Shown piece by piece: positions 1 to 9,940 of a DNA stretch of 64,000 bases; the stretch's first letter is position 1; each line of letters starts with the position of its first letter. The DNA is from Prorocentrum cordatum (lineage: Eukaryota; Sar; Dinophyceae; Prorocentrales; Prorocentraceae): assembly GCA_963575745.1 (NCBI GenBank), contig CAUYUJ010015840.1, forward strand, positions 157,501 to 221,500, read 5' to 3'. A program made the position numbers and the translations under genes. A model generated the notes under the pieces. It saw only the letters and a program-made list of their open reading frames with translations, ran no database searches and was not told the DNA's origin.

Positions 1-1
1 T

Positions 2-84
2 CAGTGGCGGCGCGAATTCTTCGCCCACGCGTCCTGGGCGCTCGCGGACTGCGTGTTCCTGCAGTGGCAGGAGTCAGGGGCAAC
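2..84 (+). CDS. partial exon at left edge, unknown protein
   Basis: The first bases read TCAG-TGG and then an open frame giving QWRREFFAHASWALADCVFL followed by QWQES. This aromatic-rich, helical peptide is unlike the low-complexity translations around it. The start may be an AG acceptor at the window edge. A GT at 85-86 is a possible donor, so the 3' end is approximate. No family is recognised. It could belong to the same plus-strand gene as the exons at 488, 1,098 and 3,312, but their phases cannot be tied together without a transcript. Confidence 0.35.
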
Positions 85-149
85 GTTGGGGGGGGATGGG
101 CTCAGGGGGGCACGTTTCGTGTTCGAGCTTGGAATCTTTCGTGCGTTCC

Positions 150-300
150 CCTCGGCTCTCGGCTGCTTTCCGGCTTCGCGATGCTCCCCAGCAGCTGTGC
201 CTCGCCGAGGGCGGTCCCGGGGTGCCCAGATCGTCCCGAACGGCCGCCGGAGAGACGAGCCATGACCCGAAAGACAAGGGACAACGTCAGGGGCGGACAG
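150..300 (+). repeat. dispersed repeat, CTCGCCGAG family, copy 1
   Basis: The segment around GCAGCTGTGCCTCGCCGAG through GGAGAGACGAGCCATGACCC recurs in diverged form at 21,330-21,480 and partly at 10,632-10,720. Each copy lies just downstream of, or between, exon candidates, so the family looks intron-resident. No coding content is seen. Confidence 0.5.
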
Positions 301-487
301 GCTTAGGAGGGATGTATCGTTACGCGATCGCCCATACATCGCCGGTGGGGGTCCGATGGCCCACGCTGCCCAGGAGCGTTCAGTTTCGCAATCGGAGGCC
401 TGAAGCCGATGTATCGGCGATGTATCGCCGATTCCAGGTAGATTTTTTCCGCCCCGAGCCGGTCCCCCCCTGTTGCTGCCCCTCAAG

Positions 488-590
488 GAGGAGGGCACCG
501 TGTGCAGGAACAAGCGGAGGGGCACGCACGCAGAGCCTGCGCAGTCTGGCCCGAAGGCGCCCTACTCGCTGACGCAGACTGGAGAAGAAA
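488..590 (+). CDS. candidate exon, unknown protein
   Basis: A pyrimidine-rich tract (CCCCCCTGTTGCTGCCCCTC) leads to AAG-GAG, the AG-G acceptor form common in dinoflagellates. The frame then reads EEGTVCRNKRRGTHAEPAQS followed by GPKAPYSLTQTGEETT. It runs to about 600, where a fold-back repeat starts. The donor is unclear. Composition is mixed and not repeat-like. No domain is recognised. Confidence 0.35.
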
Positions 591-596
591 CCACTG

Positions 597-712
597 CACA
601 AAGATAGAAACCGTCGGTGGTCCGCGCGGATCTCTTGGATCGGCGCTGGGCCCCCCTGGCGGCCCCGGAGAGGGCCCAGCGCATATCCCAGAAGTCCTGG
701 CGGACCTCCGCT
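597..712. mobile_element. GC-rich fold-back element, copy 1
   Basis: The left arm reads GGTCCGCGCGGATCTCTTGG then ATCGGCGCTGGGCCCCCCTG. The right arm is the approximate reverse complement, GGGCCCAGCGCATATCCCAG then AAGTCCTGGCGGACC. The same palindromic unit occurs at 1,346-1,530, 19,784-19,945 and 59,830-59,975, with partial copies near 18.1 and 18.35 kb. It has no ORF and lies between exon candidates. Confidence 0.6.
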
Positions 713-1097
713 GGGAAGGCTTCCTGTTGCGAGCAGACAGCCCTCTCATGTAGTCCCGGCTGGCCTCAACATCCCCCCGGCCGGGCTACTCGGGGGGGGA
801 GCTGTTGAGGCAAGCTGGGGTTACATGGGGGGCCTTCTGCTCGCAACCCGAAGCCCTTCGAACTCCGAAAGTTCTGTATGTCTTGTGCAGCTCCTAGGCA
901 TGCGATGTCCTGCTTTTTTTTGGAACGGGGTCCCCAGAAGTCCCGACCCTTTCACTGAGACCGTTCTTTCATCCTGAGCCGTCTTGTGACGGTCCCGAGG
1001 CTTGGTTGGCGCCCTCAGAGGCCCAACACGGCCAAAAACGTCTTGTTCGGATTTTTGCACGACGCGAGCATGTCTGGGCTCTTTCTTCTTCTGGCAG

Positions 1098-1302
1098 AGG
1101 GCGGTTCACAGCCTGTTCGGCCGCGAGGCGGACCACTCTCGGCTCCACGAGACGATCTCACGGCTGCAGGGCCTGACGACCGGCGCCCCCCTCGACGCCT
1201 CGCCGGCCTGCTCCTCCGGGGCCCTGCTGCGCTCGGTCGCCGAGCTCCTCGCCAGCGACGCCGTCGACCTCACCCCGCTGTGGGAGGACGGCGACCTGTA
1301 CA
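1098..1302 (+). CDS. internal exon, unknown protein
   Basis: One of the best exon candidates at the left end. The acceptor CTCTTTCTTCTTCTGGCAG is textbook. The frame then reads RAVHSLFGREADHSRLHETI, SRLQGLTTGAPLDASPACSS and GALLRSVAELLASDAVDLTP before LWEDGDLY. It looks amphipathic-helical and has strong GC3. A GT at 1,303 (TACA-GTGGGG) is a plausible donor. Beyond it the frame enters an acidic low-complexity (GAA/GAG) tract. Fold-back elements flank the exon on both sides. No family is recognised. Confidence 0.5.
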
Positions 1303-1345
1303 GTGGGGGCGGGGAGGAGCTTGGCGCGGAGCCAGGAGCCGAAGA

Positions 1346-1530
1346 AGACGAAGAAGAAGAAGAAGAAGCAACTGCAATGCTGCATAACACATGACCTCTC
1401 GGTCCGCGCGGATTGCGGGGATCGGCGCTGGACCCCCGTCGCATGGCGCTCGGAGCGCGCCAGGGAAGGGGGGGGGGGATGACCCGAGAAATCCGCGCCG
1501 CGCTCCCCAAGTTCGTGTGTATGCCCGCTC
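1346..1530. mobile_element. GC-rich fold-back element, copy 2
   Basis: The left arm CTCGGTCCGCGCGGATT and ATCGGCGCTGGACCCCC face a right arm ending GAAATCCGCGCCGCGCTCCC. An internal GGAGCGCGCCAGGG repeats the centre of the other copies. A run of nine or more G interrupts the middle. Confidence 0.5.
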
Positions 1531-1964
1531 TCGCCCTCCAAGTGCCAAGGAGCTGCGCGCCGACCCGACGAGTGCGCGTGGGCCTCCGGAAGTCTGGGTC
1601 GGTATGCTGTGTATTTAGCTCCCCGCAAGGGGCGGGCGGCCCGGGGCCGCGGGCGCCGAGCTGCCCCGCTGGCGCCCGCGGGGACGGAGGCGCCAAGAGA
1701 AGCACGGGTGGGCCCCTGGGAGGTCGAGGCAGGCGCCACGACCTTGTTGGCCGAATCGGCAGCGTTGCGACACTGCAGGAGATTTCTGCTCCGAGGGGTG
1801 GGGCTTCCTCCACATCCGCCGCACAGGAGACTGGTGCCTTCCTGGACCGCGGGAGGCGGCAGATGTGGGTCTTTCCGTGCATGTTTACGTGCTCACACAC
1901 ACACACACTCCTTTCTCATATGATGGGCCTGCTTTCCACCACCGCAACCATACGCTGGAGGGGG

Positions 1965-2146
1965 GAAGGAGGTGGAGGAGGAGGTGGAGGAGGAGGAGGA
2001 GGAGGTGGAGGAGGTGGAGGTGGAGGAGGTGGAGGAGGTGGAGGAGGAGGTGGAGGAGGAGGAGGTGGAGGAGGAGGAGGAGGAGGAGGAGGAGATGGAG
2101 GAGGAGGAGGAGGTGGAGGAGGAGGAGGAGGAGGAGGAGGAGGATC
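1965..2146 (+). repeat. (GGA)n array with GGT interruptions
   Basis: About 180 bp of GGA/GGT triplets, purine-rich on the plus strand. The poly-Gly, poly-Arg and poly-Pro/Ser readings it gives in different frames are not taken as genes. Confidence 0.95.
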
Positions 2147-2291
2147 CCCTCCCGCTCCTACTTGTGATGGGGGCGGTGGGAAACAAGCCCACCATCGCAT
2201 GGGCAGCAGGGGGGGCCGCGCCTGCCCACGTCCACCGCCCACGCCGCCCACCGAGGACCCCAGGCGTGCTCTGCGCTTACGCTGGAACGCT

Positions 2292-2462
2292 GTACACCCT
2301 AGGCGATGCTTAAGAAAACCTAAGTTTTCGTCCAGAGTCTCGATTATTCTTAACGTTTCAATGTAAATCTTAAGATTTTAATAGAAATGTTGGGTTTTTA
2401 CTCAAGTTCTGAGACTATGGATTTCTTAACCCATGATTTCTTAAGCATTTCGCAGGGTGTAC
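2292..2462. mobile_element. AT-rich MITE-like element
   Basis: A 171-bp AT-rich island with terminal inverted repeats. The left end is GTACACCCTAGGCGATGCTT then AAGAAA. The right end, reverse-complemented, is GTACACCCTGCGAAATGCTT then AAGAAA. Its composition differs sharply from the surrounding GC-rich DNA and it has no ORF, which fits a short non-autonomous DNA transposon. Confidence 0.65.
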
Positions 2463-2656
2463 TGTTCGGGCATTTGTAGTCTTTGACAGACTGATTTTTT
2501 TTTTGGGGGGGGGGTAAGGGGTGTTAACCCCCAGGGCAGGTTTCGTCTGCAACTCCTTATTGCAAGCCGTGGAGAAAGTGTGAAGTCCTTTAGGAGAGGT
2601 CTCACTCCTAAGCCACCGAAGTCTTCTTCTGTCTATTTGACGTTTGTCATCCCGAG

Positions 2657-2727
2657 GGCGCCGGTCACGGACAAGTCCCCGCCCCGCGCTCGTGTGGCGC
2701 CCTTGAGGCCAGTGCCCACCCCCTGCC
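2657..2727 (+). CDS. candidate short exon upstream of introner-like element
   Basis: A pyrimidine-rich stretch (TTCTTCTGTCTATTTGACG) precedes ATCCCGAG-GGC. The frame reads GAGHGQVPAPRSCGALEASA then HPLP, and ends at GCC-GTGTAG, a usable donor ten bases before the terminal inverted repeat of an element. The exon is short (71 nt) and rests on splice signals and position only. Confidence 0.3.
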
Positions 2728-2736
2728 GTGTAGCCT

Positions 2737-2898
2737 GAAGTCGGGCCTGTCGCTCTACAGGAGGAGTGTTCAAAGCAAATGTCAGAAAATAGTCAGGGGA
2801 CGATCTTTTTCCTATTTCGGGGTATTTGGGGAGTGTGTTTTGGGTATTTTTGATTTTTCCTCCACAATCGGCCTGTATGGGGGACAAGCCGGAACTAA
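2737..2898. mobile_element. introner-like TIR element, family 1, copy 1
   Basis: It starts GAAGTCGGGCCTGTCGCTCT and ends CATGGGGGACAAGCCGGAAC-like, so the two ends are imperfect inverted repeats. The body is AT-rich. Related copies lie at 23,434-23,594 and 30,296-30,418. The reverse complement of this copy shares CGTCCCCTGACTAT and the terminal GACAGGCCCGACTT with the 30.3-kb copy. ACTAACTGCAG follows directly, a branch-like motif plus acceptor. Confidence 0.65.
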
Positions 2899-2904
2899 CT
2901 GCAG

Positions 2905-3096
2905 CCCCGCGGCGTCAACTGGCGCGGGGGGCGAGGCCACCCGCGTGGGCGCGCGGAGAGGAGCGCGCTCCGCGCGGCGCGGCCTGGGCCAGAGCGGGCG
3001 CCCTCCTCCCAGGGGGGCGGCGCGAGATGGCGCGGAGATGCTCGCGTCGGCAGGCCTCGCGGGGCGCGGGGCGCGGAGCGAGGTGGCCTTGGACCC
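2905..3096 (+). CDS. candidate exon after introner-like element
   Basis: The acceptor is GGAACTAACTGCAG at 2,904. The frame is Ala/Gly/Arg-rich: ASTGAGGEATRVGARRGARS, then a stretch ending ASAGLAGRGARSEVALDP. A GT at 3,097 (ACCC-GTGTCGG) could be the donor, followed at once by a (GGA)n array. Composition is biased, so this is one of the weaker exon calls. The implied upstream intron is 177 bp. Confidence 0.25.
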
Positions 3097-3105
3097 GTGT
3101 CGGTG

Positions 3106-3270
3106 TCGGAGGAGGAGGAGGAGGAGGAGGAGGAGGAGGAGGAGGAGGAGGAGGAGGAGGGGGAGGAGGAGGAGGAGTAAGAGGGAGGGAGGGAGGGAGG
3201 GAGGGAGAGGGAGGGAGGGAGGGAGGAGGAAGGGAGGGAGGATGGAGTGGGGAAGGAGGATGGAGGGATG
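3106..3270 (+). repeat. (GGA)n grading into (GGGA)n
   Basis: A purine-only tract that shifts from triplets to GGGA tetramers, lying between two exon candidates and probably intronic. Confidence 0.95.
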
Positions 3271-3311
3271 GAGGGAGGGAGGGCCGTGCCGGTTCGCTTC
3301 TGCCCTGCCAG

Positions 3312-3430
3312 GCGACGCCCGCGGCGCGGGGGAAGAGGCCTGCAGCGACGGGGGGGCCAGCGCCTCAGACGAGCCGGCCTCCGTGGTGCTCGACCCCGAC
3401 GACCTCGGCCCCGCGGGCCCCGCGGCACGG
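3312..3430 (+). CDS. internal exon, acidic peptide, unknown protein
   Basis: The acceptor is GCTTCTGCCCTGCCAG. The frame reads GDARGAGEEACSDGGASASD then EPASVVLDPDDLGPAGPAAR, an acidic linker-like peptide with mixed codons. The exon probably ends at CACGG before GAGGATCGG, the start of a TIR element. The exon at 13,712 ends before the same GAGGATCGG. GA is an accepted 5' splice dinucleotide in dinoflagellates. Confidence 0.4.
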
Positions 3431-3835
3431 GAGGATCGGTTCGATCGAAATGGGTGTGGCAGGCTCGTGTTTTGTCGGCAGGGCGGCGACCCCGCCGCCG
3501 GCGTTCAGAGTCGAGCGCCACCGGTGGAACATCTTCGACCAGCACGAAGCGCTGAGGCGATCGAGACGCCACTGTCCGTTCAAGGTCGAAGGATCCACGC
3601 GGTTTCAGAAGCCGGCGCCCCTGGCCGTCGCGACACGGATTTGCCGTACTGAGGGATATGGCGACGAAGGCTGGCGGCAGTTCCTGTTCATCTCGAGCAG
3701 GGCTCACTGTCGTTATCGCCGCGGACGTGGCCCCTTTTGAGGCACATGGCCGCCCGCTCAACAGCGGCCGCTAGGGGCGTCGGACAACTTTGATTGCTGT
3801 TGGGCATGGGCATTCTGCTAGTGTGGACCCGAGGA
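3431..3835. mobile_element. NotI-core TIR element, family 2, copy 1
   Basis: It begins GAGGATCGGTTCGATCGAAA and shares its 3' half (from CAGTTCCTGTTCATCTCGAG through CAACAGCGGCCGCT to TGCTGTTGGGCATGGGCAT) with copies at 13,937-14,160 and 20,917-21,135. This copy carries about 200 bp of extra sequence in its left half. It has no convincing ORF. Confidence 0.55.
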
Positions 3836-3939
3836 TCAAATCCTCGGAGCTGCGCGAGTCGAAGTTTGCCGTCGCGCGCTTCTGTCTCTATCAGACTGCG
3901 GTGTGCGATCGGCAACCAACGTGAAATCGATGACTTTCG

Positions 3940-4335
3940 ACTCTTCAGGCCCTCTTGGGCCTTGGGGGTCCTCCTGGGCCTTTGGGGGGGCGTCTTACAC
4001 CGTCTTGGGCCGTCTTGACTGCAACTTCGGCCGTCTTGGGGCCCTCGTGGGCAGACTTGGGCCGTCTTTGGGGGCCTCTTGGGGGTTTACTGGGTTCTGG
4101 AGGCCTCTTGGGCCGTCTTGGGGATTGAGAGCGCGAGAATATCATAATCCTTAGGGAACCCATCGGACATCTACGAGTTCGGCTTCTCGGGGCCCTCTTG
4201 GGGGCGTCTTGGGGCCGTCTTGGCGGCCCTTGCTTCTTGGGAGCTTCTTGGGCCGTCTGAGGGTCGTCTTGGGTCATCTCGGGGCTGTCTTGGGTCGTCT
4301 CGGGGCCTCCTTGGGCCGTATCGGGGCTCTTCTGC
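3940..4335 (+). repeat. degenerate CTTGGGCCGT minisatellite
   Basis: Units of 12-18 bp built from CTTGGGSCGTCTTGGGGCC are repeated without strict period. A related stretch lies at 5,460-5,720 and a short one near 59,620-59,670. No gene is seen. Confidence 0.75.
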
Positions 4336-4419
4336 GAAGCGCTGGTGCCCTTTCGGGGTTCTCTGGCGTCTCCGCGGACCGGGGTTCCATACAAGCCCGC
4401 AAAGCGCCTTTCGGATATC

Positions 4420-5195
4420 ATATGCATGTATGTATGTATGGATGGATGGATGGATGGATGGTTGTATGCATGTGTGTATGTATGCATGCATGCATGCATG
4501 CATGCATGCATGCATGCATGCATGTATGTATATATGTTTGTATGGTTGTATGTATGTATGTATGTATGTATGTATGTATGTATGTATGTATGTATGTATG
4601 TGTGTGTATGCATGTATGTATATATGTATATATGTATGTATGTACGTATGTATGTATGTATGTATGCATGTATGTATGTATGTATGCATGCATGCATGCA
4701 TGCATGCTTGCATGCATGCATGTATGTATGTATGTGTGTATGTGTATATGCATGTATGTATGTATGTATGTGTGTATGTATGTGTATGTATGTATGTATG
4801 TATGTATGTATGTATGTATGTATGTATGTATACGTGCATGTATATATGTATATATGTATGTATTATGTATTATGTATGTATGTATGTAGGTATGTATGTA
4901 AGTATGTATGTATGTATGTATGTATGTATGTATGCATGTATGTATGTATGTGTGTATGTGTGTATGTGTGTATGTATGCATGTATGTATGTATGGATGTG
5001 TGTATGTATGTATGTATGTATGTGTGTGTATGTATGTATGTATGTATGTATGTATGTATGTATGTATGTATGTATGTAGGTAGGTAGGTAGGTAGGTAGG
5101 TAGGTATGTATGTATGTATGTATGTGTGTGTATGCATGTATGTATGTATGTATGTATGTATGTATGTATGTATGTATGTATGTATGTATGTATAT
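4420..5195 (+). repeat. (TATG)n tetranucleotide array with variants
   Basis: Almost 800 bp of TATG with blocks of GATG, GCATGCAT, TGTG and GTAG. Because 4 and 3 share no factor, all frames stay open and give period-4 peptides such as YVCM. These are not genes. The array probably arose by slippage with local homogenisation. Confidence 0.97.
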
Positions 5196-5977
5196 AAATG
5201 TACTGATACAAGACTGCATTGGCGTTTCGCGCCATGCACCTTGGTCCTTGAAATTTGGCACGCAGGCGGACTGGCAGGAAGGTCAGACAGACAGCGATAA
5301 CTCTTGGTTGCCTTATCCAGCATAGCCGTTATAATAATGTGTTTCGTTTTCCTTCCTCCATGTTTATTTTTTCTCATTCTCGCCCTACCCTGCGAATTCT
5401 TCCCCATCCTCCTCAGCTCTTTTTGCGGAGGCTCCTCCTTGAAGAGCCTCTGGGGGCCTCACGGAAGTTTTTCAAGCTTTCTTAAGGCCTTCTGGGGGCC
5501 TCCTGGGCGTCTCTGGGGGCCTCTGGAGGCTTCCTCGGGCCACCCTGCCTCTAAGCGCGGCCTCCCTGAACGACCGGGTCACGAGTTGGAATGCTTCGGA
5601 GGGCGTCTTGGGGCCATTTTGGGCCGTCATGGGGCTCTCTTAGGCCATCTTGGAACCTTGTTGTGCCGTCTTGTGGCTCTCTTGGACTGCCTGGAAGCCC
5701 TTTCGGATGGTTTTGGGCCGATTTTCCAGTCTCCCAGGCGGTCTCGGACGCCCAGAAGACCGAAGGAAGAACAGAGCCCCAAATCATGCAACCTTGGAAA
5801 ATCCATGGTTTTCTGCGTTTGGGAAGCCTCTGGGGGGTCTTCTTGGGGCCCTCGGGGTGGCGCTCGGCCCTCCTGACCGATTTGGGCCCGTTGCCTCTTG
5901 GCCCAGCAAGGGCTTCCCGGAGCTGACACGCCTGGGGGGCCTCCTGCAGAGGGCCCCCAAATGGGGTGGTGACCACA

Positions 5978-6155
5978 CCGTGCGGTCAGTCGGTGGGGAT
6001 TCGGGGTCACCGCACGGTTTTGGGACTCGAGCCCTTCTCCGAGGACGTCTCGGGCGACTGGGGCCTCCGAGGTCCCCGAACCGTGCGTTGAAGGACCGTG
6101 CGGTGAGGTCTTGGGGGATTTCGAGGTCACCGCACGGTCTGTCACCGCACCGTTT
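5978..6155. repeat. cluster of ACCGCACGGT / ACCGTGCGGT palindromes
   Basis: At least six copies of the 10-mer ACCGTGCGGT or its complement ACCGCACGGT (some with one mismatch) lie within 180 bp, in both orientations. Two sit in a longer unit beginning GGGGATTCGGGGTCACCGC. No gene is seen from about 5,200 to 6,730. Confidence 0.7.
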
Positions 6156-6319
6156 CGGGACTCCAAATGCTGGGGCGTCCAGGGGTCCCCAGGGCCACAG
6201 GTCCGGGGGTCCAGAGGGCCCGGATCCGGGGGGTCCAGGGGGCCCGGCATTCGGGGCCCGTTTCCACGGGGAAGGAAGGGTGGCGCCGCCTGCCGAAGTC
6301 CTCGAAGATCGATCCCCTG

Positions 6320-6400
6320 GGTGGAGGGTTTTTCCGAAGGGCTTAGGCGACCCCTCCTCCTCCTCCTCCTCCTCCTCCTCCTCCTCCTCCTCCTCCTTTC
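6320..6400 (+). repeat. (TCC)n with left arm of the microsatellite-bearing inverted repeat
   Basis: GGAGGGTTTTTCCGAAGGGC then TTAGGCGACCC directly precedes 15 TCC triplets. The same left flank precedes (TCC)n at 27,050. The usual right arm is missing here. Confidence 0.6.
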
Positions 6401-6734
6401 AGCGAACCCTTTCAGTGAGGGCTCTATGCCGCGGCGGCGGCCGCCGCGGCGTAGCCCGTCAGTCCGACGGCCTCAGGTGGGCCCCGAACTCGTCCTCCTC
6501 GAACTTCTTTGCGACGGACGCCCCTCCTTTGCTCGCGAGCTGAGGGGCGCCCGACCTTCTCTAGCCGCTGTGCAGCTCGGCTGAGCTGGCGGCCCCCGTA
6601 TGTTACACGGGGGGCGGGCCGTTCCCCCCTTCGGCCCGAGGGCTGGGGAAGGCCTCGCCGCGGCGCACGGTGCGCCGCCTCCTTCACTTTGCGTGAGCTC
6701 CTCTGAGACGTCGTGCATGCTGAGCACCGCTTCT

Positions 6735-7157
6735 GAGGACCCTGCTCCTGTCCTCCTTGTGGGTGGCCCCTTTTCTTTCATGATCTTCAGAGCTGCTAAG
6801 GTTGCGGTAGGCTCGTCACGCCACGCTACTGAGGACCCTGCTCCTGTCCTCCTTTCAGCGGGCTGGTCAAGTCGAGGTGTCGAGGTGGTGGTTGTTGTTG
6901 ATGAGGTGGAGGTTCTGGGGTTGATTGTCTTTGTAGTGCCTCGCAGCTGAGGACCCTGCTCCTGTCCTCCTTTCTGCGGGCGTGCCTGCTGGAGATTGGT
7001 TCTGGGGACCCTGCTCCTGTCCTCCTTTTCGGTGTCTCCATGGCGTGCTCGTCGAGCCTCGCTGTTGAGGACCCTGCTCCTGTCCTCCTTTCAGCAGGCA
7101 CTGTCATGGTTGAGTCGTGCCGCACTGCTGAGGACCCTGCTCCTGTCCTCCTTTCAG
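6735..7157 (+). repeat. six interspersed 28-bp repeats with irregular spacers
   Basis: The unit GAGGACCCTGCTCCTGTCCT then CCTTTCAG starts at 6,735, 6,831, 6,949, 7,014, 7,067 and 7,130, so intervals are 96, 118, 65, 53 and 63 bp. The fourth copy begins GGGG. Spacers are mostly unrelated, though two share CGAGGTGGTG. On the plus strand the unit resembles a 3' splice site, with a pyrimidine tract and CAG. It lies downstream of the minus-strand retroelement ORF. Confidence 0.9.
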
Positions 7158-7400
7158 TGGGCTGGTGGTATCGAGGTGGTGATGGTGGTTGGATGGGTGG
7201 TGGTTGCGGGGTGGGTGATCGGTCGGTGGCGGGTCCCAAAGGTTGTGGATGGTCGTCTTGAGTGTCTATGGTGAGGTCGTGGGGAGAGCGTATTGTTGCT
7301 GGGGTTGTGGTGTGGTTTATGGGCGCACATGAGAGGCCTCCATGCACCGACTTCAAGTGGGGTTCGTGGCGGCCCCACCTCGTCCCGCTATGGCTAGGGG

Positions 7401-9680
7401 TCACGGTGCCCTCGGTGGGGGCGAACCCCAGGCCTGGTGTTTGCTGCTGTCGTCGGTGGGGGATGTCTCTGCTGCCTTCAGCTTCGCCGCGTCGGCGATC
7501 GGGTAAGCACCTCCTTCGCCATGGGGATGGTGGGGGTGGCGAGCTAGGGCGGACCGCGGGGGCGCGGGTAGTGGCCGTCCTACCCCCCCCTGCCCCTCAC
7601 CATCCCCCCTGGTAGGCGCGGGCAGTACTCGTCCTGCCCCCCCACCCGTCGAGCCCGTCTCGAAGTTTGATCCTTGCCTCACCCTGGCAGCGTTGACTTG
7701 TGGCGTGGTGTGGTAGGTCGTACCTTTGGTCGTGGGGTGTATATGGTCGGTGGTGCTTGGCAAGAGTGGAGTGGGTGCGTGATGCGGCTCGCAAGTACCC
7801 GCTGACATCTTGCACGAGCTGCCGCTGCCTTCAGCAGTACTACAACATGTGGCGACTTGTGTCTGGGGCGTTCCCTCGCGTTCGGGGCTTCCCCAGGACT
7901 TGCGTCCTAACGCCTCTTGCAAAACTTGGCGACGCTGCCTGAGGTGTTCCCACGCACTCGGGGCTTCCTCAGGACTTGCGTCCTGACGCCTTTGAACTTG
8001 TCGTCGGTGGCACTCTTCGTTGCGTTCGTCTTCGGCATGAGGCGGCACTTCGTCCTCCCGTTCTATGTAGTAGGCGTCGTTGGTGTTCATGTTCTGGCTG
8101 GTAGGAGCAGCGGTTGCTGCTCTGAGGCCCCATCTAGCCACCATGTTGCCGTCGAGCAGGTCGGCAATGGTAAAGTCGATCTCCTCTTCGTTTGCCGCGT
8201 GCATTATGCTGCGGAGGCCGTCGCGGGTGCCGTTGTCGAGGATCCGTATGGTGCCGAGGTCGTAGTGGTTCGTCGGGATCTCGTAGACGGTCGTAAGGTT
8301 GGCGATGTACCGATATTCTGGGGTCTGTCTGATGATCGACTCGGCAGAGATGGTTGCTACGAAAGGTACTTTGGTAGTGGTCGCCATGAAGATCATACGC
8401 AAGACCTCTCGTGTGACGATGTTGGCGGCGAATAGCTCGTCGGCGATGGTTTCGGAGACTTGAGGCGTTCCCCAGGGTGCCTCTGGGGTGCGCCGCTTGC
8501 TTGCTCTGCTGCCAAGAACGTCGGTTGCATCGTGTAGGTACCAGGTACGTCGTGGGAACTCTACGTAGATGGCAGCAACCTCACCATGTAGGATCCTGCG
8601 TTGTGCTCGCCGAAGTACTGTCGGGAGTTCTGAGGTATGGCCATCGCTGGGGGTGGCGATCTGCGTGTAGTCCAGTCCGCTGATGCTCGTGATCCCGTTG
8701 CTGGCCATGATCTGTTGGAGGTCAGCGGCCTGTCGAGGGCGGTCGGTGATGAGCACGATTTCTTGGCGCTCGGCTGGTTCTGCGGGCGAGCTCGCGGGTG
8801 GTCTGCTTGGTGATGACTCGAGTCTGGCGAATGCTTTGGGTAGGACGGGCGACGTCTCGAGGAGAGGCAGCGGCGTGACGTCGCACGGGTAGGCTGGCTT
8901 GTCGCTGAAGGTTGGGTGTCGTCCTTGCTTCTTGTTGGCGTTTGTGGCCTCGGCGATGGCGGCGAGGTTATCTGTTATTTGCTGCCCCGTCAGAGGCTCC
9001 ATCGTCTGGGTGTGCCAGGCATGCCAGGATTTGCTGCAACGGTGAGCCACAGATAAGTGCTTGATGAGCCTCGGAAGAGAGTGGTGCTCGGTCTGGCAGC
9101 ATCGGCACGCGGTACCTGTCGCCCAGAAGCGCGGGTCTTCATGGTCTGGATGGTCCCTGCCCATATAGATTAGCATGCCTTGCCTGGAGGCGACTCGGAC
9201 GCAGGCGTAGCAGACGTCCTTCTGGTTGTTCGTGTCGTCGCAGAGGTCCATCACTTCAGTTGTGTAATCTGCCGGGGTCATCAAGATGTCCTTCTGGAGC
9301 TTGGCGCCTTGAGCTTGGTCGCGAGTGTGGAGAATGTATGCCTTCGAAGCTGCCTTGACCGCGTTGGTGAATAGCTTCGGCTTCTGTCGGGCCCAGTTGA
9401 TGAGGTCGCGGTCATGCTGGGTTTGGCTGGGCCACCTTTCTTTTGGTAAGTACGTGCGTAGGAAGTCGAAGTCTTTCTTGAGCTGGCGGCTCCATGTGCC
9501 CTTTCGTTGGCGCTGGCCGTCGAGTAGATGAAGTAGGACTGCTGGAGCATTACTCAGGAGTCTGGGCAAGTATCGTAGCCTCGCGATCGACTGGTGGGTG
9601 GTGAAGTCGGGTACTCCTGTCTTGGCGATCGCCTCGGCCTCGGAGATGTGCCTCGGTTTGGCGAAAATCGGGCTCTGCAT
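7401..9680 (-). CDS. 5'-truncated retroelement protein: post-RT region, C2H2 finger, methyltransferase-like domain
   Basis: This 2.3-kb intronless frame starts sensibly at Met 9,680. The frame stays open upstream to 10,115 but only through (GGA)n-derived Gly/Arg runs. The N-terminal part (SIARLRYLPRLLSNAPAVLL) resembles the LRxL...LL segment that follows RT in LINEs, including the one at 43.6 kb here. Near 9,045-9,113 lies a canonical C2H2 finger spaced C-x2-C-x12-H-x4-H (CRCCQTEHHSLPRLIKHLSV then AH). The region coded at about 8,300-8,770 starts like a Rossmann strand (VLITDRPRQAADLQQIMASN). It then has YVEFPRRTWYL and an AANIVTREVL...VPFVATISAES pattern that I liken to C5-methyltransferase-like domains of protist retroelements, with the PC active-site motif lost. 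The C-terminus has a 46-residue tandem duplication. Probably a 5'-truncated LINE. The domain call is inference. Confidence 0.6.
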   Translation of the reverse strand: MQSPIFAKPRHISEAEAIAKTGVPDFTTHQSIARLRYLPRLLSNAPAVLLHLLDGQRQRKGTWSRQLKKDFDFLRTYLPKERWPSQTQHDRDLINWARQKPKLFTNAVKAASKAYILHTRDQAQGAKLQKDILMTPADYTTEVMDLCDDTNNQKDVCYACVRVASRQGMLIYMGRDHPDHEDPRFWATGTACRCCQTEHHSLPRLIKHLSVAHRCSKSWHAWHTQTMEPLTGQQITDNLAAIAEATNANKKQGRHPTFSDKPAYPCDVTPLPLLETSPVLPKAFARLESSPSRPPASSPAEPAERQEIVLITDRPRQAADLQQIMASNGITSISGLDYTQIATPSDGHTSELPTVLRRAQRRILHGEVAAIYVEFPRRTWYLHDATDVLGSRASKRRTPEAPWGTPQVSETIADELFAANIVTREVLRMIFMATTTKVPFVATISAESIIRQTPEYRYIANLTTVYEIPTNHYDLGTIRILDNGTRDGLRSIMHAANEEEIDFTIADLLDGNMVARWGLRAATAAPTSQNMNTNDAYYIEREDEVPPHAEDERNEECHRRQVQRRQDASPEEAPSAWEHLRQRRQVLQEALGRKSWGSPEREGTPQTQVATCCSTAEGSGSSCKMSAGTCEPHHAPTPLLPSTTDHIHPTTKGTTYHTTPQVNAARVRQGSNFETGSTGGGAGRVLPAPTRGDGEGQGGVGRPLPAPPRSALARHPHHPHGEGGAYPIADAAKLKAAETSPTDDSSKHQAWGSPPPRAP

Positions 9681-9748
9681 CGGCGATCGCCTCGGCCTCG
9701 GCCTGTCTTGGCGATCGCCTCGGCCTCTTGGCGATCGCCTCGGCCTCC
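9625..9748 (-). repeat. duplicated GGCGATCGCCTCGGCCTC unit
   Basis: The 18-mer coding for the EAEAIAK stretch of the adjacent ORF appears four times between 9,625 and 9,748, the last running straight into (TCC)n. It looks like local duplication at the truncation edge of the retroelement. Confidence 0.7.
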
Positions 9749-9940
9749 TCCTCCTCCTCCTCCTCCTCCTCCTCCTCCTCCTCCTCCTCCTCCTCTCCTC
9801 CTCCTCCCTCCCCTCCTCCCCTCTCCCCCCTCCTCCCCCTCCCTCTCCTCCTCCTCCTCCTCCTCCTCCTCCTCCTCCTCCTCCTCCTCCTCCTCCTCCT
9901 CCTAATCGCCTATGGCCCCAGGGGAAGCCGTGCACCCCCG
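9748..9940 (+). repeat. (TCC)n array with inverted-repeat right arm
   Basis: TCC triplets with a CCCTCC-rich middle run to 9,902. Then comes AATCGCCTATGGCCCCAGGG, the right flank also found after (TCC)n at 22,555 and 27,296. Confidence 0.9.
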